Below are positions 32,518-41,411 of a stretch of 64,000 nt of DNA, in pieces (position 1 is the first letter of the stretch; each line of letters begins with the position of its first letter). The stretch comes from JAJDXW01 sp965243335 (GTDB lineage: Bacteria; Pseudomonadota; Gammaproteobacteria; HK1). The notes below the pieces were generated by a model, which did not search any database, had not been told where the DNA came from, and saw nothing but the letters and a program-made list of their open reading frames with translations. The stretch covers positions 4,712,001 to 4,776,000 of the forward strand of contig OZ251545.1 of NCBI GenBank assembly GCA_965243335.1. Direction: 5' to 3'. A program made the position numbers and the translations under genes.

Positions 32518-33597
32518 GTGAACCTCCTCATCCTCGACGGCTGCGACGAGCCTCGGGGCGCGCTCCTCCGCGAGCAGCTCGGACCCGGCTGGACGGTGAC
32601 CGCGGGTGGCCACACGGACCCGCGGGACGTGCTCGCGGCCCGGCTCGGGACCGCGGAGGCGGTCGTGACCCAGTACTGGCCGGCGGACCTTCCCCCCGCC
32701 CCCCGGCTCCGGCTCCTCCAGCTCCCCGGCGCGGGCTTCGACGCGATCGACTTCGAGGCGGTCCCCGCCGGGTGCGCGGTCTGCAACGTGTACGAGCACG
32801 AGATCGGGATCGCGGAGTACGTGGTCGCGGCCCTCCTGGAGCGCGAGATCGGCATCCGCCGCATGGACGCGGCGCTGCGGCGGGGCGAGTGGCGGGACGG
32901 GTTCGTGCTCGGCGCGCCGCTGCATGGCGAGCTCCACGGCCGGACGGTGGGGTTCGTCGGCTACGGGCGCATCGCGCGGGAGACCGCCCGGCGGCTCGCG
33001 CCGTTCGGGGTGCGGGTGGCCGCGCGCACCCGCACGCCGGATCCCTTCGGGCGGGGGGCGGACCTGGTCGCCGACCTCGCCGGCATCGACCGGCTCGACG
33101 ACATGCTCCCGGAGGTCGACTACCTGGTCGTCGCCTGCCCCCTGAACGACGCGACCCGCGGGCTCATCGACGGGCGGCGCCTCGGGCTGCTCCACGGCGC
33201 GGCGGTGGTGGTGAACGTGGCGCGGGGCCCGATCGTCGACGAGGAAGCCCTCTACGCGGCGTGCCGGGACCGGACCATCGGCGGCGCGGTCATCGACACG
33301 TGGTACCGGTATCCGGACCCGTCCGGGGGGGTCGGCCAGCGGTGCCTGCCGTCCCGGCTCCCGTTCGAGACCCTCGCCAACGTGGTGATGACCCCGCACG
33401 CCTCGGGCTGGAGCGCGGGCCTGCTCGACCGGCGCTGGCGGGTGATCGCCGACAACCTCCGCCGGCTCGAGCGGGGCGAAGCGCTCCGCCACGTGCTGCG
33501 CGGGCGGGGCGGCGCGGCCCCGGCGAACCGGGAGGCGAGCCCGGCGGCGAACCCACCGGCGGACCCGGCGGCCGACCGGGCGCCGGGCGCTCCGTGA
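32518..33597 (+). CDS. D-isomer-specific 2-hydroxyacid dehydrogenase
   Basis: A 359-residue NAD(P)-dependent dehydrogenase. It has the GHRPR-like substrate region LLQLPGAGFDAIDFE, Rossmann motif VGFVGYGRIARETARRL (GYGRIA 148-153), catalytic Arg in VNVARGPIVDE (Arg236), the late acid region GGAVIDTWYRYP and catalytic His in TPHASGWS (His294). It reduces 2-keto acids to D-2-hydroxy acids or the reverse. The C-terminal 35 residues are a low-complexity tail. GTG 32518 follows the uvrA stop by one base, and the gene overlaps the next by GTGA, so the three may be co-transcribed. Confidence 0.87.
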   Translation: MNLLILDGCDEPRGALLREQLGPGWTVTAGGHTDPRDVLAARLGTAEAVVTQYWPADLPPAPRLRLLQLPGAGFDAIDFEAVPAGCAVCNVYEHEIGIAEYVVAALLEREIGIRRMDAALRRGEWRDGFVLGAPLHGELHGRTVGFVGYGRIARETARRLAPFGVRVAARTRTPDPFGRGADLVADLAGIDRLDDMLPEVDYLVVACPLNDATRGLIDGRRLGLLHGAAVVVNVARGPIVDEEALYAACRDRTIGGAVIDTWYRYPDPSGGVGQRCLPSRLPFETLANVVMTPHASGWSAGLLDRRWRVIADNLRRLERGEALRHVLRGRGGAAPANREASPAANPPADPAADRAPGAP

Positions 33598-34871
33598 GCC
33601 GGGGGCGGCTCGGGGCGGGGTTCGGCGTCCGGTTCGCCGCGCTCCGCGGGGTTCGCTTCCGCCGCTACTGGCTCGGCTCCGCCGCCTCGGTGGGAGCGTT
33701 CCAGCTCCTCATCATGGGCCAGGGGTGGCTCGTCTACGAGCTGAGCGGGTCGCCCCTCCAGCTCGGGTTCCTGGGCGCCGCCTCCTCGATCCCCACCATC
33801 GTCGCGTCGCTCGCGGGCGGGGTCGTCGCGGACCGGGTGGACCGGCGCCGGATGCTCTTCGCGACCTCCCTCGCCACCGCCTCGCTCCTCGCCCTCCTCG
33901 CCGCCCTGGACGGAAGCGGAGTGGTGGCGGTCTGGCACGTCCTCGCCATCGCGGGGGCGATCGCCTTCATCACCGGCTTCGACTTCCCGGCCCGGATGGC
34001 CTTCTTCCCGAGCCTCGTCGCGCGCGACCACATGATGAGCGCGGTCGCCCTCAACGCCATGCTCTGGCAGGGGACCCGCATGTTCCTGCCGGGTCTCGGG
34101 GGCATCGTCATCGCCCTCTCCGACACTTGGGTGGTGTTCGCCATCGGGGCCGCCGGCTTCGCTACCATGTCCGCGGTGATGCTGAGCTTCGCGCCCGCGG
34201 AGGAGCCCGAGGCGCCGGCCGCCCCCTCCGGGCGGGAGTTCCTGGACGGCCTCCGGTTCATCGCCGCCGAGCGCCTCTTCCTCACCCTCATCCTCCTCAC
34301 CTACGCGGCCACCTTCTTCGGGATATCGTACGTGCAGCTCATGCCCGCGTTCGCCGATCTGCTCGGCGTGGACGAGACGGGCTTCGGGCTCATCCTGTCC
34401 GCCACCGGGGTCGGCTCGGTGACCGGGACCCTGATCGTCGCCACCCTGCAGCGAAGCCCCCGGCTCGGGGGGCTCATGCTGGCGTCCCTGGGGGGCGCGG
34501 CGCTCGCGTTCCTCGCCTTCAACGCCTGCGTCGCGTTCCTGTCCGGCCACCCCGCCGGCTACCCGCTCGCGCTCGCGTGCTCGGTGCTCGCCGCGATGTG
34601 CACGTCGATGTTCCTGGTCTCGTCCATGACCGTGATGCAGCTCGCGGTGCCGGACCGGCTCCGAGGCCGGGTGATGGGGATCCACGGCATCTGCTTCAGC
34701 CTGATCCCGCTCGGCGGGCTGCTCGGCGGGGCGGTCGCGAGCGCGGCCTCCCCGCCGGCCGCCGCCGCCCTCAACGCCGCCCTGCTGGGGGCGGTCGTCC
34801 TGCTCGTGGCCGCGACCCAGCCCTCCGTCCGCCGGCTGCGGGGCGCGCGCGCCGGCCTCGCCAGCCCCTGA
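33594..34871 (+). CDS. MFS transporter (MFS_3/enterobactin-exporter-like)
   Basis: A 425-residue permease with about 12 membrane helices. The MFS loop 2-3 signature reads GGVVADRVDRRRMLF (about 77-91). Further helices include GTRMFLPGLGGIVIA and VMQLAVPDRLRGRVMGIHG, typical of the EntS-like MFS_3 group of exporters. GTG 33594 overlaps the dehydrogenase stop (GTGA), suggesting a link between the hydroxyacid and the exported compound. The substrate is unknown. Confidence 0.85.
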   Translation: MSRGRLGAGFGVRFAALRGVRFRRYWLGSAASVGAFQLLIMGQGWLVYELSGSPLQLGFLGAASSIPTIVASLAGGVVADRVDRRRMLFATSLATASLLALLAALDGSGVVAVWHVLAIAGAIAFITGFDFPARMAFFPSLVARDHMMSAVALNAMLWQGTRMFLPGLGGIVIALSDTWVVFAIGAAGFATMSAVMLSFAPAEEPEAPAAPSGREFLDGLRFIAAERLFLTLILLTYAATFFGISYVQLMPAFADLLGVDETGFGLILSATGVGSVTGTLIVATLQRSPRLGGLMLASLGGAALAFLAFNACVAFLSGHPAGYPLALACSVLAAMCTSMFLVSSMTVMQLAVPDRLRGRVMGIHGICFSLIPLGGLLGGAVASAASPPAAAALNAALLGAVVLLVAATQPSVRRLRGARAGLASP

Positions 34872-34984
34872 CGCCGGGCTTCGACGACCCGCGACCGAGG
34901 CGGCGGGGCTTCTTCACGCCAACCGGTTCGCGGCCAGGCATCGAGGCGCGCCGCGCATCCCGGAAACGGCGCATCCCGGAAATG

Positions 34985-35335
34985 GCGCATCCTGGAACGG
35001 GGGCGTCCCGCCTACCTTCGTCATTCCCGCGAAAGCGGGAATCCAAGCGTCCTGGGAACGCTTGTGTCTCGCCCGCATTTTCGTTCTCGGGCGCTGCTTC
35101 GCCCCCAGACCTCCGGCCCGCTGCGGGCGGGACACGACCGTTCCCAAGATGCGCCCGCAGGTGTGCTTGGCGAAAATCCCTACAGCGCACCTACCGCAGG
35201 TGGGACGGCAAGACCGCGATGGGCCGATGCGGGCGAGACGCCCGCGTTCCCAGGACGCCCACATCCCCACGGACGCGCCTGCGAGAGGCGTGCTTGGCGA
35301 AGTCCCCACCACGCACATGCCGCGTGATGCGGCCC
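34985..35335. repeat. Cluster of dispersed REP-like repeats between two MFS genes
   Basis: The 500-base spacer 34872-35372 is mostly repeat. It holds the palindrome ATTCCCGCGAAAGCGGGAAT (35023-35042), then CCTGGGAACGCTTGTGTCTC, then inverted CTGCGGGCGGGACACGACCG, then two copies of GTGCTTGGCGAAAATCCC or GTGCTTGGCGAAGTCCCC each followed by a GCGCACCT/ACGCACAT module. Modules match those at 21.6, 44.3 and 47.9 kb. No gene is supported here. Confidence 0.75.
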
Positions 35336-35372
35336 GGCGGCAGCGAGCCGGCGGCTCGGGTAGGATCGCCGG

Positions 35373-36626
35373 GTGAACGCTCCGCCCCCCATCCACGCTC
35401 CGCCCGCCCCCGTCGCCCCGTCCGCCTACCGCGCCTCGATCGGGTTCTCGAACGCCGGCCACGCCTTCACCCATCTCTGCACGGTGCTCTACGCGACCGC
35501 GGTCCTGCACCTGCCGCAGGTGTTCGGCCTGCCCTACGGGGAGCTCCTGAGCCTCTCCAGCCTCGGGCTCATCCTGTTCGGGGTCGCGGCGCTGCCGGCC
35601 GGCTGGCTCGGGGATCGCTGGAGCGTGGTGGGGATGATGGTGATCTTCTTCCTCGGCATCGGGGCGGGCGCCATCGTGACCGGGCTCGCCGACGGCCCGG
35701 AGACGATCTTCGTGGGCCTGACCCTGATCGGGCTCTTCGCCGCGATCTACCACCCGGTCGGCATCGCCTGGATCGTCGCCGCGGCCCGGAAGCGGGGCAT
35801 GGCGCTCGGCATCAACGGCGTCTTCGGCAACGTCGGCAACTCCGTGGCGCCGGTGTTCGTGGGCGCGATGATCGACTTCGTCTCGTGGCGGGCCGCCTTC
35901 ATCGTCCCCGGCGCGCTCGCCATCGCGACCGGGATCGCGCTGCTCGCCGCGTGGCGGAGCGGCCGGGTCGCCGACGCGAGGTCCGACCGGGCGCCGCCTC
36001 CCGCCGCGGATCGGCGCGCCGTCATGCGGGTCTTCGTCGTCCTCACCTTCACGATGGCCTGCACCGGGTTCGTGTACGCCGGCCTCACCAATACGATGCC
36101 GAAGCTGTTCGAGCTGGGGCTCGGGCCGGCGCTCGCGGTGAGCTATACGGAGATCGGCCTCTACGTCGGGATCGTCTCCGGCATCGCCTCGACCAGCAGC
36201 ATCCTCGGCGGATGGCTCGCCGACCGCTACTCCGCCCGCTCCATCTACTTCGTGTTCTGGGGGTTGCAGGTTCCCCTGCTGTTCGTGATCACCTCCTTCG
36301 CCGACCTGCCCCTGCTCGTCGTCGCGCTGCTCGTGCTGAGCTTCAACCTCTCCTTCTCCGCGGCGGAGAACATGCTGATCGCCCAGTACACGTCGGTCCG
36401 CTGGCGCTCCCTCGCGTTCGGGGCGCGGTTCGTCCTGGCCCTCGGCGCGGCCGGGCTCACCGTCATGCTCGCGGGCTGGATCTTCGACACCCGGGGGAGC
36501 TTCGACCTGCTCTACGCGTGGTTCGGGGCCGCCGCCCTCGCCGCGACCGCGGCGAGCGCCCTGCTTCCCGGCCGGATGCGGCGGCCTCCCGCGCTCTCCC
36601 CGGCCACTCCGGCCGCTGCCGACTAG
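35373..36626 (+). CDS. MFS transporter, second
   Basis: A 417-residue, 12-helix MFS permease starting at GTG 35373. The loop 2-3 motif is ALPAGWLGDRWSVVGMMVIF (G-x-L-x-D-R pattern). YHPVGIAWIVAAARKRGMAL in the first half recalls the fosmidomycin-resistance (Fsr)-like group, and the second half repeats the motif as LGGWLADRYSARSIYF. It is a single gene preceded by the repeat cluster. The substrate is unknown; exporters of small hydrophobic or phosphonate drugs occur in this group, but that is not evidence for this protein. Confidence 0.82.
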   Translation: MNAPPPIHAPPAPVAPSAYRASIGFSNAGHAFTHLCTVLYATAVLHLPQVFGLPYGELLSLSSLGLILFGVAALPAGWLGDRWSVVGMMVIFFLGIGAGAIVTGLADGPETIFVGLTLIGLFAAIYHPVGIAWIVAAARKRGMALGINGVFGNVGNSVAPVFVGAMIDFVSWRAAFIVPGALAIATGIALLAAWRSGRVADARSDRAPPPAADRRAVMRVFVVLTFTMACTGFVYAGLTNTMPKLFELGLGPALAVSYTEIGLYVGIVSGIASTSSILGGWLADRYSARSIYFVFWGLQVPLLFVITSFADLPLLVVALLVLSFNLSFSAAENMLIAQYTSVRWRSLAFGARFVLALGAAGLTVMLAGWIFDTRGSFDLLYAWFGAAALAATAASALLPGRMRRPPALSPATPAAAD

Positions 36627-36701
36627 GAGCCTGCGCCGGGCGGGCTCCCGGCCCGGGGCCCGGCCCCCCGGAAACCCGACGGAGGTCCGGGGCTGGCCCG
36701 A

Positions 36702-37877
36702 TCAGGGGCCGACCTCGGCGACCTTCACCCAGCGCCCTTCCGCGTCCGAGAGGATGCACGCATCGATGAGCCGCTGGATCTCCGCCCCCCACCGGAAGTC
36801 GGGGTACGCCGGCGCCCCGGCCGCGACCGCTTCGAGGAGGTCCTGGACCTCCATCACCTTGTAGTCGTTGTAGCCGGCCCCGATGCCGGGCACGGGATAG
36901 AAGGCGGCGTAGCGCGGGTCCGTCGGCCCCATCTCGATCCGCCGGAACCCCCTCGTCTCCTGCGGCCCCTCCTCGCGGTAGAGCTGGAGCTCGTTGATCC
37001 GGTCGTAGAGGTAGCGGAGCGCGCCTTCCGTCCCGGTCACGTCGTACCCGATCTCCATCCGCCGCCCGAACGCGACCCGGCTCATCTCCATGTGGCCGGT
37101 TCCGCCGTCCCCGAACCGGAACATGACCGTCGCGACGTCGTCGGTGTCGACCCGCACCAGGTCGGCGGCGGCGCCCCCGGCGTCCAGGCGGAAGCTGCCG
37201 GCCCCCTCGGCCCGCGGCCGCTCCCCGATCACGATGCGAAGGTCGCACATCACTTCCTCGATCGGCTGCGCGACCAGGTGCCGGAAGTAGGCAAAGCAAT
37301 GGGCGCCGATGTCGCCGATCACCCCGGAGCCGGCCCGCGCCCGGTCGTTGCGCCAGGAGAAGGGCACGTCCCGGCGGCCGAGGAAGTCCGAGTTGAAGGC
37401 GCCGCGGTAGTGGCGGACGGCGCCGATCCGCCCCTCCGCGATCAGCCTTCGGGCGAGGCCCTGGACGGGGTTCTTGAGGTAGTTGAACCCCACCATGGTC
37501 GTGACCCCCGCCCGCTCGGCGGCGGCGGCCATCTCGAACGCGGAGCCCGCGTCGTTGGTGAGGGGCTTCTCGCAGTAGACGTGCTTGCCGGCCGCGATGG
37601 CCGCCATCGCGACGTCGAAGTGGAGATCGTTCGGGGTGGTGACGTCGACGACGTCGACCGCCGGGTCCTCGACCACCTCGCGCCAGTCGCGGGCGTGCCG
37701 CCGGAAGCCGAGCTCGGCGGCGGCGCGGGCCGCGGTCGCCTCGTCCGCATCCGCGACGACTTCCAGCACCGGCGCCGCGGGCTTCCCCCCGAAGGCGAGC
37801 CGCGCCGCCCGGTAGGCCATGGAGTGGGTCTTGCCCATCCACCCGGCGCCGATGAGTCCGATCTTGAGTTCCGCCAT
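36702..37877 (-). CDS. Gfo/Idh/MocA-family oxidoreductase
   Basis: A 391-residue NAD(P)-dependent sugar or inositol dehydrogenase. The N-terminal Rossmann motif is KIGLIGAGWMGKTHSMAY (about 4-21). The EKP motif HVYCEKPLTND (Lys in CEKP) and DVTTPNDLHFDVAMAAI follow, then the C-terminal beta-sheet domain with the GDIGAHCFAYFRHL metal/His segment. These enzymes oxidise myo-inositol, glucose-type or uronate substrates. ATG 37877 fits the family start. It is consistent with a sugar-acid-using organism (sugar ABC importer, EDD dehydratase, aldolase elsewhere in the window), but not in an operon with them. Confidence 0.88.
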   Translation of the reverse strand: MAELKIGLIGAGWMGKTHSMAYRAARLAFGGKPAAPVLEVVADADEATAARAAAELGFRRHARDWREVVEDPAVDVVDVTTPNDLHFDVAMAAIAAGKHVYCEKPLTNDAGSAFEMAAAAERAGVTTMVGFNYLKNPVQGLARRLIAEGRIGAVRHYRGAFNSDFLGRRDVPFSWRNDRARAGSGVIGDIGAHCFAYFRHLVAQPIEEVMCDLRIVIGERPRAEGAGSFRLDAGGAAADLVRVDTDDVATVMFRFGDGGTGHMEMSRVAFGRRMEIGYDVTGTEGALRYLYDRINELQLYREEGPQETRGFRRIEMGPTDPRYAAFYPVPGIGAGYNDYKVMEVQDLLEAVAAGAPAYPDFRWGAEIQRLIDACILSDAEGRWVKVAEVGP

Positions 37878-38204
37878 GTTCCCGCCCCTTCCGAAGCCCG
37901 TTCCGGACCGACCCGCGCCGCGCTCATCGCGGCGGTCGGCCCCGCCCGGCATTATCGAAAGCCGGCGCCCGTTCGGCAATCCGGACGGGGGCGACCGCGA
38001 GACCGGGGCGGGGATGGAGCCTGGAGGCGGACTCGACTACGCGCGTCCGTCCCTGGGCTTGGGCTTGGGGGTGGATCCGGAGGGGTTCCGGCGGAAAGAT
38101 CGATGAGGGCCTTGGCCCGTGCCGGGCAAGGAGGGGATGGAGGAACATGCCATGCTCGGCTCGGGATACCGCGAGGCGGGGGCGCCGCCGCCCGCCGGAG
38201 CCCG
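37878..38204. other. Spacer without recognisable content
   Basis: About 330 bases between two leftward genes. No gene, repeat or convincing promoter is visible. Confidence 0.5.
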
Positions 38205-39119
38205 TCAGCGCGCCCGGCGGAATTCGTAATCGGGTTCCGGGCGGGTCTCCGCCCGGAAGGCCGGGGAGTCCGGCGACCATTCCAGGCGCCGGTTTCGCGC
38301 CGCGAGATTGGGGGCGCTGACGACGTTGCGCTCGTCGTAGCGCCGATAGAGCGCCTTGAAGAACCGATCGAGGCGGAGCGGGCTGTCGAACGGCGGGAAT
38401 GAATCCAACACGCGGCCGTCCCGGCCGCTTCGCACGTCCACCAGCGCGAGGGATATCGCTTCGTAACGGCTCGGATCGGCCCGAATGCCGTCCCGGCCGG
38501 TGAGCTCGCGCAGCGCAGCGTGATAGCGGACGATCGCCTCGACCGGCCGCCCGTCTTCGGCGATCGCGACGTCGTTGACGTCGAAACGAGGGACAGTATT
38601 CGGGGGCTGCCCCGCGGCTGCTGATTCAGCCGCACCGGGGTACCAGTTGGCGCGGATCACGAACAGGTATCCGAACACGAGGGCGGGATATCGGATGTGG
38701 ATGTTCGTGCATTCGCCGATCGTCTCTTCCATCCGGTTCGTAAGGTTGCGGAGCGCGCCGGTCATGCCCTTGCACGACACGGCCAGCACCGGCCCGATGC
38801 CCGGCTTGTCGACCACGACGTCCACGTTCTTGGTCTTCAAGCCGCCCAGAATCGTAGCTTCGCCGCCGGTCGCGCTCTCCGGCTCGAATCGAAGGACGTT
38901 GCTCCCGCCCCGCCTGATCACGACAAAGGGCGGGCGGGGCTTGATCTCGTCCGGAAGGAAGCCGCCTTCGAGGACCATGCGGCACGCCACGTACCAGTGA
39001 AGCGGCTTGATGTGCTGCTGAGCCTGGGTCCCGCCCCGGTGGCTCGCGAAGCGCCGCAATGCGTCGCCCAGACCGACCCATTGGCATTTTCGCGGGGAGC
39101 GATCACCGGCCGTCGCCAT
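38205..39119 (-). CDS. Putative type II restriction endonuclease
   Basis: A 304-residue protein. LKTKNVDVVVDKPGIGPVLA followed by VSCKGM gives Asp100, then Ser115-x-Lys117, an acceptable PD-(D/E/S)xK nuclease core following a beta-strand (FVVIRRGG). The C-terminal half (RYEAISLALVDV, SPLRLDRFFKALYRRYDERN) does not match a family I can name. Identification rests mainly on context: its ATG lies inside the 3' end of the methylase gene (17-base overlap), the usual layout of a cognate pair. The genes would be co-translated, methylase first. Confidence 0.65.
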   Translation of the reverse strand: MATAGDRSPRKCQWVGLGDALRRFASHRGGTQAQQHIKPLHWYVACRMVLEGGFLPDEIKPRPPFVVIRRGGSNVLRFEPESATGGEATILGGLKTKNVDVVVDKPGIGPVLAVSCKGMTGALRNLTNRMEETIGECTNIHIRYPALVFGYLFVIRANWYPGAAESAAAGQPPNTVPRFDVNDVAIAEDGRPVEAIVRYHAALRELTGRDGIRADPSRYEAISLALVDVRSGRDGRVLDSFPPFDSPLRLDRFFKALYRRYDERNVVSAPNLAARNRRLEWSPDSPAFRAETRPEPDYEFRRAR

Positions 39120-40569
39120 AATGCCTCCAGGCTCGCATCGTGCTCAGAGCCGCTTCGATCTTCCCGTTCGACGAGGCGGCCGGCAGGTCGGGAGGGGGGA
39201 AGACGATCCTCGCCGCCTCGCCAGGCTCCAGCTTGAGCACGCCCCCGCCCAGCGGATGCCCTTCGATCTCGCAGCTCAGGCGAACGAAAGGCGTAGGCCA
39301 GTCCCTGACCATCCGCGGAACCGCGCTCCTGTCGCGCAGGCGGACCCCGTGCACGGCGTTGGTGCAGGTTGCTGCCGCGAGGTTCCGAACCAGGCTCGGG
39401 GCGACCCCCGACATATAGGTCAGGAAAAAGTCCGGTACTCGTACGTCGGGAACGGAGTACCAGGGATTGCGGGTCCGGCACTTGAACGACTCCCGGGCCG
39501 ACCTCCCCTCCTCGGTATCCAGGTAGCGGCGCACGCTTCCCGGCAGCTCGGCCCGCTTGCCGATCCGAAGGAGCATCATCGGATCGTCGGACTGCCGCCA
39601 TCGAGCGACGGAGCGCCTCGTAAGCTGCCGGGGCGGCAGGGCGCGGCCGTTGCGAACGGTCGGATGGAGGAACGCGGACGGGATCCGCCAGGCGTCCGCT
39701 TCCGACGGCCGCAAGTGGAAGAAGCGATTGGCGCCGCTGACGTAGCCGACCCCGATGGAGGCGGCCGCGCCGAAACGCATCGCATCAGGATGATCCGCCA
39801 CCGTCCGGTATGACTGGCGGACCGCCTCCGGGAGCAGGAAAGGCCGCAACCGGCGATTCCACACCTGGCGCCACTCGTTCACCGCAATGCACCCCGCCCG
39901 GGATGGCGGCCGCGGCGACGGACTGAACCGCTCGAGGGTGGAGAGCCGCAGCGCTGAAGTGCTCCCCCCGAAACCCTCCGCATGGAGAAGCCAGCAGTCC
40001 TCGGAAAGCTCCGGGAAGAGCTTCTCGCGAACGGCGACCACATGCACGGTATCGAAGCGCGCCGCGAGATAATCCAGAAGCGGAGCGGCATAGGTTGCGT
40101 GCCCGATCTCCGCGGGTACGACGAAGGCAAGCCGCCCTCCCGGCTTCAGGAGACCGGCGGTGGCGACCAGGAACGGCGCCCACGAGGAGGCCAGCCCGGA
40201 GAAGACGGCGCCGAGCGAGGCGCACAGGCTCATGGCGCGGGCGCGTACCTCACCCTTGAAGGTCTGGTAGCGGATGAAGGGCGGGTTCCCCGCCGCGCAC
40301 TCGAAACGCTCCCCGGTGTTCGCCGCCCATGCGAAGAAATCCCCCTCGTGCACGAACGCCCGCGGGGCCCGCTCCCTCGCCGCGGACGCGGCGGCGGCCT
40401 CTCGTTCGACCCCGATACTGTTCGGGTGTCGGCAAATGAACCGGCCGTCGCCGCAGGAAGGGTCCAGGAGCCGATCCGTTTCCTCCCGCACCACCCAGCG
40501 AACCAAGGTCGCGGCGATGCGCTCCGGGGTGTAGTACCCGCCGGCCTCCTTCCGCGACCGGCCGGTCAC
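39103..40569 (-). CDS. N6-adenine DNA methyltransferase (gamma class)
   Basis: A 488-residue methylase of the TaqI/Eco57I-like gamma class. GYYTPERIAATLVRWV at the N-terminus (motif X) is followed by LLDPSCGDGRFI (motif I, 35-46), VHEGDFFAW and AGNPPFIRY (motif IV NPPF 95-98). The C-terminal 250 residues would be the target-recognition domain. GTG 40569 gives the family start; the frame is open upstream but that part looks like shadow. It overlaps the downstream nuclease gene by 17 bases. It is the only methylase in the window with an NPPF loop; the others have NPPY and DPPH. Confidence 0.85.
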   Translation of the reverse strand: MTGRSRKEAGGYYTPERIAATLVRWVVREETDRLLDPSCGDGRFICRHPNSIGVEREAAAASAARERAPRAFVHEGDFFAWAANTGERFECAAGNPPFIRYQTFKGEVRARAMSLCASLGAVFSGLASSWAPFLVATAGLLKPGGRLAFVVPAEIGHATYAAPLLDYLAARFDTVHVVAVREKLFPELSEDCWLLHAEGFGGSTSALRLSTLERFSPSPRPPSRAGCIAVNEWRQVWNRRLRPFLLPEAVRQSYRTVADHPDAMRFGAAASIGVGYVSGANRFFHLRPSEADAWRIPSAFLHPTVRNGRALPPRQLTRRSVARWRQSDDPMMLLRIGKRAELPGSVRRYLDTEEGRSARESFKCRTRNPWYSVPDVRVPDFFLTYMSGVAPSLVRNLAAATCTNAVHGVRLRDRSAVPRMVRDWPTPFVRLSCEIEGHPLGGGVLKLEPGEAARIVFPPPDLPAASSNGKIEAALSTMRAWRHYGDGR

Positions 40570-40717
40570 CGGCGCCCCCCGGCCAGCCTGAAGGGCGGCG
40601 GCAGGGACGGGGACCGTGGAACCGGCCGGGGCCGGCGCCTCGAACGCGAGCTTCCGGGCGCGGCGGGCGTCATGGCGATGGCGACAGCGACGGGGGCGCG
40701 ACCGGGGCGGCGGGAGG

Positions 40718-41335
40718 TCAGTCGGCGGGCCCATGTGAAGACGGGGGCGGCTCGGCTGCGGCCGGCTCCGGAGCGGGCGGGCGCAGGAGCAGGGGCGCGG
40801 GACCTTCCGGACGCAGCAGCGGCGCGAGGCTCGGGTCCTGGAACAGCCGCTCCCGGACGCTCGCGTCGGTCACCCACCGCGCATGGCTCCGGGCCTGTTC
40901 GTAGAGCCCGGCCTGGACGCAGACCTCCAGGACATGGCCGAGCGAGGCGCTCCGCGTGTACTCGTCGCCGAGCGAGGCCGCCGCGTCGAGCAGCGCCTCG
41001 AGATCGCGCCGGAGCGGGGTGGACCCGGGGGCGCGGCGCTCCGCCTCCGCTTCGGCGACGAGGCTCCGGCACATCTGCTGGAGCATCGCGAGGTGCTCGA
41101 GGTCGTTCCGGTCGAGGGCCGCCTGCCGCGCCTCGACCGAGCGCTGCTCCACCTGCAGCCGCTCGAACCGCTCGGTGACCTCCCGTAGCTGCCGGAGCCG
41201 GCGCTCGGAGCGGGCCAGCTTGCGGCGCACCGCGCTGCCGTGGGAGAGGTAGTGCCGGTAGAGGGCCGGGCCGCCGAGCACGAGGGCCACGATGAGGAAC
41301 CACCTCCCGAATTCGGCCAGCCATTCCAATCCCAT
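40718..41335 (-). CDS. Membrane-anchored coiled-coil hypothetical protein
   Basis: A 205-residue protein. One membrane segment (about 11-24, FLIVALVLGGPALY) is followed by a long charged coiled coil (KLARSERRLRQLREVTERFE to about residue 95), a helical stretch, and a Pro/Ala-rich tail. No family is recognised. It lies between the dehydratase gene and the RM pair, all leftward. The TM-plus-coiled-coil shape suggests a scaffold or cell-envelope anchor, but nothing specific. Confidence 0.6.
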   Translation of the reverse strand: MGLEWLAEFGRWFLIVALVLGGPALYRHYLSHGSAVRRKLARSERRLRQLREVTERFERLQVEQRSVEARQAALDRNDLEHLAMLQQMCRSLVAEAEAERRAPGSTPLRRDLEALLDAAASLGDEYTRSASLGHVLEVCVQAGLYEQARSHARWVTDASVRERLFQDPSLAPLLRPEGPAPLLLRPPAPEPAAAEPPPSSHGPAD

Positions 41336-41411
41336 CGGACGAACCCGCTCGCTCTTCCCTTCCCCTGCCCCGGCCCCGGCTTCGCCCGGACGGACGGACG
41401 ACCGGCCCGCC

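Noticed and set aside
25770..32864. A continuous minus-strand open frame of over 2300 codons antisense to uvrA
   Set aside because: Its translation is Arg/Pro/Ala/Val-rich shadow coding caused by GC-biased third positions of uvrA. Only its last about 100 codons (GTG 26081 to 25770) look real and are annotated separately.
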